DNA from: Martelella lutilitoris
Lineage (GTDB): Bacteria > Pseudomonadota > Alphaproteobacteria > Rhizobiales > Rhizobiaceae
Reading direction: 5' to 3'
Length of the DNA: 64,000 nt
Assembly (NCBI RefSeq): GCF_005924265.1
Contig: NZ_VCLB01000008.1
Span: 62,001 to 126,000, forward strand
A program made the translations under genes and the position numbers. The notes beneath the pieces were generated by a model, which saw nothing but the letters and a program-made list of their open reading frames with translations, did no database searches and was not told the DNA's origin. Positions 37,301-46,300 of this stretch are shown here, piece after piece; the first letter of the stretch is position 1, and every line of letters starts with the position of its first letter.

Positions 37301-38866
37301 CCCTCCGATCGGGTGTTCGCAATCGTCAACGAGGAGACGCGCGAAACCGCGCCGGACCCGATCGTCGCCTGTCTTGAGCATGGTCAGGTCGTGGGTCTGG
37401 CAGAAAACACGCTTCTCGTTGGCCGGCGCGGACTGGAATACAGCATCGAGGATTCGGCGGCGCCGATCCGCAGTTCCGAGGGCGAGGTTCTCGGTGCGGT
37501 GCTGGTGTTCCACGATGTCAGCGAGCAAAGGCGGCTCTCGCGCGAGATGACCTACCGCGCCAGCCACGACCCCCTGACCGGCCTGATCAACCGCGCCGAA
37601 TTCGACCGGCGACTGCAGAGGGTCTTCGAGACGGCGCAGGAGATCGGCACGCCCAACGTCCTTCTCTATATCGATCTCGACCAGTTCAAGATCGTCAACG
37701 ACACCTGCGGCCACACGGTCGGCGATACGCTGCTGAAAAAGGTCGCCGTGCTGATGCAGGACTGCCTGCGCAAACGCGACACCCTTGCCCGTCTCGGCGG
37801 CGATGAATTTGCCGTGCTGCTCGAACATTGCAGCCCTGAGGACGGACAGCGCATCGCCCAGACGATCTGCGACCGGATGGGCGCGTTCCGCTTCGTCCAC
37901 GACGACAAGCATTTCAGGGTTGGCGCCAGTATCGGCCTCGTTCCCGTCGATAGCCGATCGACAAGCGTCCCGGCAGTTTTGCAGGCGGCCGACACCTCCT
38001 GCTATGTGGCCAAGGAAAGCGGCCGCAACCGGGTTCATGTGTGGGAAGAGAGCGACGAAGTACTCAGGCTCCGCTCAGGCGAAACGCGCTGGGCCGCCCG
38101 CATCGAACAGGCATTGCAGGAGGAAGCCTTCGTACTCTACGCCCAGTCGATCGCGCCAATGAGCGGTGAGCCCTCCGTTCGCCACATCGAGCTGCTGCTC
38201 CGTCTGGTCGATGACGACGGAGAGATCGTTCTTCCCGGCGCTTTCCTGCCGGCAGCCGAGCGTTTCAACCTCATCTCCCGTATCGATCGCTGGGTGCTCG
38301 ACAAGGCGCTGGAGCAGATCGACGCGTCGGGCCTTGCCGGCGGTCGGGCGCGGCTGTGCGTCAACCTCTCCGGCCAGTCGCTCGGCGACCTTGCCTTTCA
38401 CAAGGAGGCGCTCGACCTCCTCGACGCGGCCGGAGGTCCCATCTGCCACAGCCTGTGCATCGAGATCACCGAGACCGCCGTCGTCACCAATATGGAGGAA
38501 GCCGCCTCCTTCCTCGAGGATTTGCGCCGGCGCGGGATAGCGATAGCGCTCGACGATTTCGGCGCCGGCTCGTCCTCCTTCGGTTACCTCAAGCATTTCG
38601 CGCTCGACTATCTGAAGATCGACGGCCAGTTCATCCGCGAACTCTTGAGCGACCCGCTGAACGAGGTGACGATCAAGTGCTTCGTCGAGGTCGCGCGCGT
38701 ACTGGGGCTCAAGACGATTGCAGAATATGTCGGCGACGAGCCGACCCGGACCAGACTGCGAGATTACGGCGTCGATTTCGCCCAGGGCTTCCATATCCAC
38801 GAACCGGAACCGCTTGCCGATCTCCTGCAAAGACTGGATCTCTCGCTTGAGGACGCGTCCGGCTGA
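34340..38866 (+). CDS. GAF / multi-PAS / GGDEF / EAL cyclic-di-GMP protein
   Basis: Large cytosolic signalling protein of 1508 residues with no membrane segment. Order: a GAF domain (about 10-165), about seven tandem PAS domains (about 175-1080; the third to sixth are PAS_3 type with HPDD/HPED motifs), GGDEF (about 1085-1240) and EAL (about 1255-1500). The cyclase motif RLGGDEFAVLL is intact near residue 1153, and the product-inhibition site RxxD (RKRD, 5 residues upstream) is present. In the EAL domain the signature is ELL rather than EAL; other metal and catalytic positions (EITETAV, DDFGAG, YLKIDG, AEYVGDE) look intact. So both activities may be possible. GGAGG 11 bases upstream of ATG 34340 decides the start. 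Confidence 0.93.
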   Translation: MTDRATETGVDHLSAYERLRRLDTAPAAELDALTEAAALVCGTPISLITLLNEDTQWFKANYGLEGVSETERSISFCTHALEGEQLMEIEDATQDRRFAENPLVTDGLRIRFYAGVPLQLSDGERVGTLCVVDQKPKALSQHQKEILSHLARAAAKALEARLIALHEHELLGIEAEARSILENSPDAILTMDTAGTIRHWNEAAERLFGYSAKEALGSPLSLIVAPEHLDAQTDLSARLADGNATRNLRTERLHRNGRRLPVSVSLGPVISEDGALTGATEIIRDISEVVIAQRELEAAEKRIERLYRATPAMLHSTDPTGTLLSVSDRWLDVMKYNREEVIGRKLSDFLTPESARISRTEVLPAFLFEGHCENVRYQMVTRSGQVLDVLLSAILERDSAGNPLRIISTIEDVTQRRKAENALIEERRRLQQIIEATRSGTWEWNVQTGELRLNHLWAEIVGYEQAELEPTDMRTWRDRVHPDDRAEHETQLARHLGGEAESYDCELRLRHKNGDWVWVAARGQVLTWTDDGKPEWMFGSLQDITRQKEEEDELRKSRIFLERTGQIAGIGGWEVDLVNERIYWSAVTCRIHGVHPEYSPTMEEAIAFYAPEARAVITSAVEESIENGTPWDVELPLIRADGHRIWVRAAGSAEFDDEGAPVRLIGAFQDISAQVDQRVELEKLNERMAIATENGRIGVWDANLATGKTYYSDIWCALIGYRRDEISDSGEEWLSFIHPDDMERARTADVAHIRGDAPNFEEEFRMRHKDGRWIWILDRGRVVQRAEDGSPIRMIGTHTDITARKRAEEERLLMSERMAIATDSGGIGIWEMEIDRRVAHWDPLMYRLYGLDASGGDDIGDIWRRAVHPEDRERVEKAVYRTIETGDHLDEEYRVILPDGAYRHLHIAANLVSDKSGRPNRIIGAAWDVTTRRQMTLDLAEQHELMRVTLNSIGDAVITTDAAGRIRWLNPVAERMTGWSVDEAAGEPSDRVFAIVNEETRETAPDPIVACLEHGQVVGLAENTLLVGRRGLEYSIEDSAAPIRSSEGEVLGAVLVFHDVSEQRRLSREMTYRASHDPLTGLINRAEFDRRLQRVFETAQEIGTPNVLLYIDLDQFKIVNDTCGHTVGDTLLKKVAVLMQDCLRKRDTLARLGGDEFAVLLEHCSPEDGQRIAQTICDRMGAFRFVHDDKHFRVGASIGLVPVDSRSTSVPAVLQAADTSCYVAKESGRNRVHVWEESDEVLRLRSGETRWAARIEQALQEEAFVLYAQSIAPMSGEPSVRHIELLLRLVDDDGEIVLPGAFLPAAERFNLISRIDRWVLDKALEQIDASGLAGGRARLCVNLSGQSLGDLAFHKEALDLLDAAGGPICHSLCIEITETAVVTNMEEAASFLEDLRRRGIAIALDDFGAGSSSFGYLKHFALDYLKIDGQFIRELLSDPLNEVTIKCFVEVARVLGLKTIAEYVGDEPTRTRLRDYGVDFAQGFHIHEPEPLADLLQRLDLSLEDASG

Positions 38867-38905
38867 GATCCTGTCGGTCGTACAGCTGGACGCCTGTTCA
38901 CACGG

Positions 38906-40207
38906 TCACCATTCCTTTTGCGGCAGGTCGATCCCATGTTCGGCGAGAAACTCGTCGATGTGCACGGTCTCACCCGTCTCGATCGAGCGATTGGCGGCAA
39001 TGCCCGTCAGGATCGACCAGGCCCCGTCGATATGGGAAGACGAACGGCCGTAACGGTCTTCGCCGGCATCGGGATCGAAGAGATAGCCAAGCATGACCGG
39101 GTCGGCGCCGCCATGATCACCCTCGCCTTCCCAGACGTCGAGTTGCCGCGGCTGTTGGCCGGCCAGGTGCAGCGTGGTCGTCATCGATTCCGAACCGGCG
39201 GCCTTCTCCCGCTTGCCGCCGAAGACGCCGTGAACCTCTACATGGCGGTGCGAGAGCTCGCCCTTTGTGCCGTAGAACTTCACTTCCAGTCCTTCCCAGG
39301 GCGAATAGGCGCAGAGCGTGTAATTGAGGCTTGCGCCCGTGCCATAGACCGCCTGCACCTGCATCGTATCCTCGATGGTGATGTCGTCGTCGAAGACACA
39401 GCGGTCGCGCAGATAACCGTCCTCGTCCTCGGCATCGAGATAGAGCGCCTTCAGCGCCGGGTCGGCTTCAAGGTCCAGCCGGAAGTCGCAGCTTCCGGCG
39501 CTTTGACAGCTGTGACAGCGGGGACCGCGCGGATTGAGCCCCAGCGCATCGGCCGTTTCTGCCCGGTAGAAGGAGCGCGTGCCATGGGCGGAGACGGAAA
39601 CCGGCGAGGAGCCGAGCCACCAGTTGACGAGATCGAAATGATGCGTCGACTTGTGCACAAGCAGGCCGCCGGACTGATCCTTGTAGCGATGCCAGCGGCG
39701 GAAATAATCGGCGCCGTGGACGCGGTCGAGATACCAGCGGAAGCTGACGGCGGTGACGTCCCCGATCGCGCCGGACATCAGGATGTCCTTCAGCTGCGTG
39801 CGGGCCGGCGTGTAGCGGTAGTTGAAGGTGACCGTCACCTTGCGGCCGGTTTCCTTCTGCGCGTCGAGGATCGCCTTCAGCTTCTCTAGGTCGATCGTCA
39901 TCGGCTTCTCGGTCATGACGTCGCTGCCGGCCCGCATCGCCTCAACGATATAGTCGTGGTGCAGATAGTCGGGAACGGTGACGATCACCGTATCCGGCTT
40001 CTGCTCGCTCAGCATCTGCGGAAAATCTTCCGCCCGATAGGTGGCGACGCCGTTGCCGGAGGCCGGTACGGCGTTTGCCGAAAGCGCAAGCCGCTTTTCA
40101 TTGATGTCGCAAAGCCCGACAAGCGCGTTGCGATCGGCATAGGTTTCGGCAACGGCGCCGCGAAACATCTTGTGCCGCGACCCGGTTCCGACGATGGCGT
40201 ATTTCAT
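38906..40207 (-). CDS. Gfo/Idh/MocA-family oxidoreductase
   Basis: NAD(P)-dependent dehydrogenase acting on a sugar, inositol or similar compound; the substrate is unknown. It has 433 residues. The N-terminal Rossmann domain (about 1-125) shows the dinucleotide motif (VGTGSRHKMFRG) and the family's EKPMTIDLE (about 99-107) with the catalytic-side Lys. The C-terminal domain has GGLLVHKSTHHFDLVNWWLG (about 182-201), including the conserved His/Asp pair. A run of cysteines (CHSCQSAGSC, about 233-242) is unusual and might bind a metal. The start ATG follows AGGGCAGGATC. Convergent with the GGDEF/EAL gene; isolated. Confidence 0.9.
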   Translation of the reverse strand: MKYAIVGTGSRHKMFRGAVAETYADRNALVGLCDINEKRLALSANAVPASGNGVATYRAEDFPQMLSEQKPDTVIVTVPDYLHHDYIVEAMRAGSDVMTEKPMTIDLEKLKAILDAQKETGRKVTVTFNYRYTPARTQLKDILMSGAIGDVTAVSFRWYLDRVHGADYFRRWHRYKDQSGGLLVHKSTHHFDLVNWWLGSSPVSVSAHGTRSFYRAETADALGLNPRGPRCHSCQSAGSCDFRLDLEADPALKALYLDAEDEDGYLRDRCVFDDDITIEDTMQVQAVYGTGASLNYTLCAYSPWEGLEVKFYGTKGELSHRHVEVHGVFGGKREKAAGSESMTTTLHLAGQQPRQLDVWEGEGDHGGADPVMLGYLFDPDAGEDRYGRSSSHIDGAWSILTGIAANRSIETGETVHIDEFLAEHGIDLPQKEW

Positions 40208-40250
40208 GATCCTGCCCTTCTGACCGGCCGGCAAACTGCCGCCGGCCCTG

Positions 40251-40353
40251 GCGCATCGGCCCGAAAATCGCAATCGACTTTCGCAAAGCACGATGCGCAG
40301 ATTCAATAGCTGGAGCGTCCTTTGTACGTCCGAATGAACGCACGGCGCTCCAG
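40251..40353. repeat. Intergenic palindromic repeat, family 2, copy 2
   Basis: Homologous over its length to 18493-18600: GCGCATCGGCCCGAAAAT at the left, GATGCGCAGATTCAAT in the middle, and a terminal inverted repeat CTGGAGCGTCC...GGCGCTCCAG (40310-40353). The right arm has lost about six bases (AAAGGA), so the terminal hairpin is weaker than in copy 1. Confidence 0.8.
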
Positions 40354-40787
40354 TGCTCCCGCCGCAGACGCATTGCCATACGCTGCGACCTCCCAAACGC
40401 TTTCAGCACGCATACCCCTCCAGATCACACCGCTTACCGGCGCCGGGTTGTGTTTCTCGGCCGGGCCGGAACACCGGCGGATCAGGGAGAATCGAGAGGC
40501 GACAATGCTGGAAAATGAATTCTGCCAGACTAGCAGATCAGAATCAATCGTGCCCGATCAGCCTTTGGTGGTGCGGCGCGTTCCGGGCATCCGGGTCGTC
40601 AGTTCACGCAGTCCGAAACTCAGCGGAGAAAAGTATGGAACAATCGCGGCCCCGTCTGGTTGGCCCAAGTGCAGCCGCCATGCCGAGCCGGGGCTTTGCC
40701 GCCATCGGGCGACCGGAAGGCACGTCTTCGGTTCTTCGGCGTGAGGCCGGCCGGTCACGACGAAACTCGCAACTGGAGCGAAAAATC
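40354..40787. other. Intergenic region, no gene seen
   Basis: 434 bases without a supported gene. Open frames here are arginine- and proline-rich and lack ribosome-binding sites. The last 15 bases carry the GGAG of the following lipoprotein gene. Confidence 0.45.
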
Positions 40788-41039
40788 ATGAAACGACTGC
40801 TCTTCGCTATCGCACTGGGCGCACTGGGCGCATGCTCGGCGACCGAGCAGGGTGCAACAGTTGGCGGACTGTCCGGCGCTGCCGTCGGCACCGCCGTCAC
40901 GGGCGATGTCGGCGGCGCGACACTTGGCGGTGCCGTGGGTGCTGCCGCCGGCGCACTGATCGGCCGCGCAAACGAGCCGGGCCGTTGCTACTATCGCGAT
41001 GCCAATGGCGAACGCTATGTGGCCGCCTGCCCGAAGTGA
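40788..41039 (+). CDS. Small glycine-zipper lipoprotein
   Basis: An 83-residue protein. A lipoprotein signal peptide ends at LGALGAC (Cys about residue 16). It is followed by a glycine-zipper region, GxxxG repeats over about 26-60 (GGLSGAAVGTAVTGDVGGAT), then a short polar tail with CYYRDANGERYVAACPK. Glycine-zipper lipoproteins of this type (17 kDa antigen/YMGG-like) sit in the outer membrane or periplasm; the role is unknown. GGAG 10 bases upstream of ATG 40788 fixes the start. A strong terminator follows directly. Confidence 0.85.
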   Translation: MKRLLFAIALGALGACSATEQGATVGGLSGAAVGTAVTGDVGGATLGGAVGAAAGALIGRANEPGRCYYRDANGERYVAACPK

Positions 41040-41049
41040 CCTGTATGCA

Positions 41050-41081
41050 GAAAGGCCGGTTTCATTGCCGGCCTTTCTTTT
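41050..41081 (+). terminator. Terminator after the glycine-zipper gene
   Basis: GAAAGGCCGG (41050-41059) and CCGGCCTTTC (41068-41077) form a perfect 10-base stem with an 8-base loop, followed by TTTT. Confidence 0.9.
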
Positions 41082-41152
41082 GGCTGACTACAGCAGTCTG
41101 AGCCGCCTCAGTGAGGCGACTTCTTCTTTCGCACTTGGCGAATGGTGTTCGG

Positions 41153-41644
41153 CTACTCATCGAAATCCGGCGGCACGTGGCTATCGACGCCGATCAGAAC
41201 CACCTCGTTCTCGACATCACGCACGCCCTTGACCGAGAGCACCAGGGTTTCGAGCTTCAGCCGCTCCGGCTCGGTCTCCACCTCGCCGCTCAGCATCGCC
41301 ACGCCGTCGCGCACCGTCACGGTGACGAGATCAGCGTTGAAGCGCTCGTCTTCATCGATCAGCCGGGTGATGGCATCCGACAGGCCGTCATCGTCAACCG
41401 TCGTATCTTCCGGCTCAGGCGCCAGACGCTGGGCGGTGTGGACGGCGGTATCCTCGGAGACCTGGGCGCCCGGCGTTTCGCGCCGGTCGAGATTGGCGGG
41501 ATTGGCGCCATAGGGCGCATTGCGCGCGCCCGGCCTGTTTTCCTCGTCCGAATACGGCCAGCCGTCATCGAGATTGCGATCCTCGTAGTCGCGATAGTCC
41601 TCCTCGCGCGGCGTTTCATGCGGCTTCGTCTTTGAACCAGCCAT
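41153..41644 (-). CDS. BON-domain protein
   Basis: A 163-residue protein. The N-terminal half (about 1-85) is highly charged and low-complexity (HETPREEDYRDYEDRNLDDG). The C-terminal half is a BON domain (about 88-155) with ITRLIDEDERFNADLVTV, VRDGVAMLSGEV and VLSVKGVRDVENEVVLI. BON domains bind phospholipid or sit beside envelope proteins; no signal peptide is seen, so its site of action is unclear. The ATG at 41644 has AAAGGAG 7 bases upstream. Convergent with the glycine-zipper gene and divergent from the DUF4396 gene. Confidence 0.85.
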   Translation of the reverse strand: MAGSKTKPHETPREEDYRDYEDRNLDDGWPYSDEENRPGARNAPYGANPANLDRRETPGAQVSEDTAVHTAQRLAPEPEDTTVDDDGLSDAITRLIDEDERFNADLVTVTVRDGVAMLSGEVETEPERLKLETLVLSVKGVRDVENEVVLIGVDSHVPPDFDE

Positions 41645-41836
41645 GGCGTTTCTCCTTTCAGATGTCTGTGCGGAAGAAACGGCTGGGAACGGGAAATGTT
41701 CTCCCTTTTGAGCGAAGTCAGCCGAATGGGTCTGCCAGGCGTCCCGGAACAAGTTCGGCCCGGAGGTTTTAGACATAAGCACGTTCATTCAAAGCGCGCG
41801 GATTTTCACCGCGTCAAATGCCAAAGGAGATGAAAC

Positions 41837-42568
41837 ATGCCCGTATGGCTTCATCTGCTCGCCATCATTTCCCTCCTCGCCGGCCTCGGGTGTGCGATCA
41901 TCATCGCAATCGATGTCTCCAGGAACCCGCAGCATATGTGGATCATGAATGTGGTCTGGCCCCTTGTCGCGCTGTTCGGCTCGGTTGCGGCGCTGTGGGC
42001 CTATTTCCGCTATGGCCGGCTTGCCACCCGCGCGGCCCATCACCACGCCATGGAAAACGACGAGACGCCGCCAAACATGGCCGAGACGCCGTTTGCCGTC
42101 ATGGTCGGCAAGGGCGCTGTCCATTGCGGCTCGGGCTGCGCGCTCGGCGACCTTGTGGCGGAATGGCTTGCCTTCCTGGTTCCCTCTGTCGCCGTCTGGT
42201 TCGGCTGGCAGACGATCTTTGCCGAGAAGATGTTCGCCGTGTGGATCCTCGACTTCATCTTCGCCTTTTCCTTCGGCGTCATCTCCCAGTATTTCACGAT
42301 CAAGCCGATGCGCGACCTGACGCCCGCCCAGGGCCTCGTTCAGGCGGTCAAGGCCGACTTCCTGTCGCTGACCTCCTGGCAGGTGGGCATGTATGGCTTC
42401 ATGGCCTTTGCCCAGTTCTACCTGTTCCGCCATCTCCTCGGGGTCAAGCTTGAGGTGCCCACGGTCGAATTCTGGTTCATGATGCAGATCGCCATGTGGG
42501 CCGGTTTCGCGACGGCCTATCCGGTCAACTGGTGGCTCGTTTCAAGAGGCATCAAGGAGAAGATGTAA
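41837..42568 (+). CDS. DUF4396-family membrane protein
   Basis: A 243-residue inner-membrane protein with about six hydrophobic segments (roughly 5-25, 37-58, 108-125, 132-150, 180-200 and 215-235). The conserved family motif VGKGAVHCGSGCALGD (about 89-104) carries a His and two Cys, possibly a metal site. The function is unknown; the family is often found near copper or other metal genes, though none is nearby here. The start follows AAAGGAGATGAAAC. It runs convergently toward the peptidoglycan-binding protein at 42572. Confidence 0.85.
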   Translation: MPVWLHLLAIISLLAGLGCAIIIAIDVSRNPQHMWIMNVVWPLVALFGSVAALWAYFRYGRLATRAAHHHAMENDETPPNMAETPFAVMVGKGAVHCGSGCALGDLVAEWLAFLVPSVAVWFGWQTIFAEKMFAVWILDFIFAFSFGVISQYFTIKPMRDLTPAQGLVQAVKADFLSLTSWQVGMYGFMAFAQFYLFRHLLGVKLEVPTVEFWFMMQIAMWAGFATAYPVNWWLVSRGIKEKM

Positions 42569-42571
42569 GGT

Positions 42572-43300
42572 TCAGCAGCCGCCGATGGTCGAGCGCACGA
42601 TCGTGTTGAGCGCCTGATCGGTCGCCTGGTCGACGACGCCTGTCGGCGCAAAGCCATATTGCATCTGGAAGGCGACCACTGCTTCCCTCGTCTTTTCGTC
42701 AAAGACCGGGTCCGGATAGGCGAGGAACAGGCCCAACCGGTTGAGCGAGGCTTCCAGCGCCGTCACCCTCGGCAGCATGTCGCCGATCTCAAGTTCGGCG
42801 AAGATCGCCTCCGGCTCGGCAATGCAGGCCTCGTCGTCAACGGGCGTCAGCACGAAATTGCCGCGCAATTCGCCACCGTCGGCATCCATGACATTGGCCA
42901 GCGCGCTGTCGATCAGCTCATTGTCCTCGAGACGCAGACGCTCGCTTTCCAGATTGAGAACGCCGCCATCGGCGAGCGTCAGATAGGCATTGCCGCCGTC
43001 GCAATCGATGCTGCAGTGGATCTTGTCGCCGCCGGAACAGCCGGCAATCGTGCCGAACCGCTCGTTCGGCACATCCCAATAGCTGAGGCTGAGCGTCATC
43101 AGATAGGGGGCGCTGTCTTCGTTGTCCGACGGATCAAGCCTGAGCATCAGATTGCGGACGTCGTTCTCGCCCCGCTCGAAGGAAAGCGCATAACAGGTGC
43201 CGCTGATCGTCTCGGCCGTATCCTGTTGCGCGAAAACGGATGACACCGACAAGAGAACAGACAAAAAAACAGAGGCTTGTGCGGATTTTTTAATTCTCAT
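42572..43300 (-). CDS. Secreted peptidoglycan-binding-domain protein
   Basis: Last gene of the four-gene minus-strand unit with the CHAT and caspase proteins. It has 242 residues with a signal peptide (about 1-24, ending SSVFAQ). A beta-rich middle has several cysteines (CYALSFERG, CSGGDKIHCSIDC). The C-terminal peptidoglycan-binding repeat (about 177-232) contains ASLNRLGLFLAYPDPVFDEK and VVAFQMQYGFAPTGVVD. Its ATG overlaps the stop of the 1618-residue CHAT gene (ATGA, 43297-43300), so it is translationally coupled to it. It may anchor or target the CHAT protein to the cell wall; no enzymatic motif is seen. Confidence 0.8.
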   Translation of the reverse strand: MRIKKSAQASVFLSVLLSVSSVFAQQDTAETISGTCYALSFERGENDVRNLMLRLDPSDNEDSAPYLMTLSLSYWDVPNERFGTIAGCSGGDKIHCSIDCDGGNAYLTLADGGVLNLESERLRLEDNELIDSALANVMDADGGELRGNFVLTPVDDEACIAEPEAIFAELEIGDMLPRVTALEASLNRLGLFLAYPDPVFDEKTREAVVAFQMQYGFAPTGVVDQATDQALNTIVRSTIGGC

Positions 43301-46300
43301 CGCCAGTTCCCCATCAGCATGAAAGGCGCCCAGAAGATCGGGTGATCGAAATCATAGGTGATCGGCGACCCCGGATCGGCGGGAAGGCCGAGGCGGCCAG
43401 CGGTCTGGAAGACGACGCTTTCCCTGTTAAGCACATCGCGATCGCCGATCCGGCGCTGGATGAATTCACGCTGGGCTGTTGCCAGCGCCTCGGCCTTGGA
43501 GAGACCGCCGAATTCGCGCAGTTCATAGAAGCGCTGCATGATCAGCGGCGTCGAGATATCGAGCACCGGCCAGAGGGTCGCCAGCGTTGCCTTGGCGCCG
43601 CGCTCGCCGGTGATCTTGGCGAGGCTTTCGATCTCGCGTCCGTCCGAGCCCGGATTGGCCCGGCCCGTCTCGCAGGCCGACCAGGTCAGAAGGTCGACAT
43701 TGGAGAAATCGAAATCGCCGGACGTTCCCTTGATCTCGCTCACCGGCAGATGCTCGCCCGTGCCCAGCAGAAGGTAGGAATCATCCTCGCTGGTGCCGAG
43801 CACGAAATGCGAGGCGACATGCACCGTCCCCGCCCCGACCGACGAAGACCCGCCGATCGTCAGCGCCTCGGCAAGGGCTGACCGGTCGAAGGCCTCGTCG
43901 AGCGCGAGAGCGCCATCCATGAAGCCGTAGCGCTCGTCGCCGCTCAAAAGCCCGCCAAACTCAAGCGCCACGCCCGGAAGCTCGGAGAAATCGCCGACCG
44001 CGCGGGTCAGCCCCAGCCCGGCAAAGGGCGTTTCGGCCACGGCAACGCCGGTGATCTCGCTCTCGCTGCTGGTGAGGCTGGCGATATCATAGCGCTCCAC
44101 CAGATATTCGGCGCCATCATAAAGCGCCTGATAGGGCATATAGCGAAGCCGCCTGTCCTGGGAGAGCAGCAGAAGATCGGGATCAATCCGGGCAAGATCG
44201 TCCTCCACCGGCCCGATCAGAAGGTCATAGAGCGTCTCGCTCTCGGCGCGCGGATCGCTGAAGAAATCGTTGAACTTGAGATGCAGATCGGCGAGCACCG
44301 CATTGAGCGCGGCCTCCGAGAACGGCTCGCCGTTCCAGGTGTCGATCGTGTAGCTCAGCTGTTCATCGCGCGATGTCAGGAGGATGTTGAGTCGGTCCGG
44401 CATCACCAGATAATGCAGCGCCACCGCATTGGTTTCCAGACCGGACAGGATGGTCGCCTGGACGGATTGTTCGGCAAGCGGCGTCTCGCTGGCGGGCTCG
44501 CTCTCCTCAAGATCGGCAAGCGCCGCAAAGATCGTCTCCAGCCCGGCTTCATAGGCGGCATCGGCTTCGGCAAGCTGGCCGTTCAGGACGTTGAGCCGCT
44601 CCTGCTCCGCCCCCGTCAGGGTGCCCGCCTCCTGGCGTGACAGCAGGGCGTCGCGCTCGCGCACATCGGCAATGCTCGGCGGCTGAAGCGCGGCAATGGC
44701 CGCCTGAAGCGCCGTCTCGGCCTCCGTCAGCGGCAAGGTCGCGAAGGCATCGCCGGCAAAGTCCAGATCACGATCGGTGAACTGGAAGGCCTCGAAATCC
44801 TTCAGCAGGCCGAGGACGAATTCGGCATCGCTCAGTCGGTCCTGCTGGATGAAGAGGTCGGCGAGCCAGCGATAATTGTCGGCGATCAGGTCGCGGAAGC
44901 AGCCGCGCAGGTTCTCCGGCAGGGTCGCGAGGTCCGCCCGCACGCCCTGCAGCCGGTTGATCGCCTGCTTGGCAAGCAGCACGGCAAGCGAATCCGAACC
45001 AAGGGCAAAGGCGCGCTCGCTGGCATTGGAGAGATGGCAGACGCGGGTGAGTTCGGCCGACAGCGGCCCCTCGGAGAGTTCGCGCAACCGATCGAGCCGG
45101 AGTTCGGCGGAAAGCGCCGTCAGCTCCATCGCCAGCGCCTGGCCGTTATCACCGACCGCCTGCAGCGCATCGCCATAACGCCTGGCGGAATTGACGAGGC
45201 CGAGACTTGTGCCGCCGCGCGCGCGCACCGCCGCAAAGGTCTCGGCAGCCGACTGAAGGTTCGGCAGCGGCGGCTCCGCTTCCGGATCGGCGGCGCGGAT
45301 CAGGCGGAGAAAATCGGCCGCCGCCTTGTCGCCGTTGAACGCCATCAGGCCGAGGAAGCCGACAAGCCCGTCGGGCAGCGATTGCAGGTCGCCGGGCGCC
45401 CGGTTTTCCACCAGCCTGCGGATCGTGGCGTTGCGGATATTGTTGCCCTCGCGATCGTCGGCAGGGCCGGTCAACGCGCCGAGCTCATACTCCTTCGCCC
45501 GCTCCGCCCGCTCGGCAGCACCGCGAAAATCGCCATAGGCCGCGAGCACGTCGACAAGCTCGATGGAATCGAGCGCCATCAGCCGGTCAAAGCCCACGGC
45601 AACGAGATCGGCGCCATAGCGTCCGGCGGCAAACTGCTTGGCGACCGTTTCGCAACTCTGCCAGTCATCGTCGCAGACGCGCGCCAGCGTCGCCTCCGCC
45701 ACATCGACGGGCGCTGCGCCATCGCCGTCGGCGCGCGCCATGCGCATATCATAGGCAACAGCACCGGCGACCGCATCCCGCCTGATGCTTTCGCGCTCGA
45801 AACCCTCAGGCGCCCCCTCATAGCGCTGCTTGAACACCCGAAGGAAGTCCTCGGCCTTGTATTCGGAGATTTCCGGGAAGGCATCGAGAAGCCGCGCCAG
45901 CTTGAAGAGCGCTTCAGCGTCTCCCTTCTCGGCCGCCTTGGCCAACCATTTCGCGCCCTCCATCGGATCGAGCACCGCGCCGCATTCCGCGCAGAGATTG
46001 GTCTCGGCAAGCCGCGCGGCAAAGGCGGCGGACTGATCGGCGGCGGTCGCGATCATCATCGTTCCCGCAGGCGACAGGAGCGCCGGGCTGCCGTCCATCA
46101 TCCGGTTGGCAAGAAAATCGGCAATCCAGGAATGGGAGAAGGCCCAGTCGGCATCCGGTCCGTAGTCCTCTGCTTTGCGGCCGGCGAGATCGACAAGCGC
46201 CTGATACCAGGAAAGCGCGGCGGCAATCGCTTCAGGCGTGGCGCCATCAGCCTGCCTTGCGAGCTGCGCCATGGCAAAGCCTTCGCCAGCGGCAGCCGCC

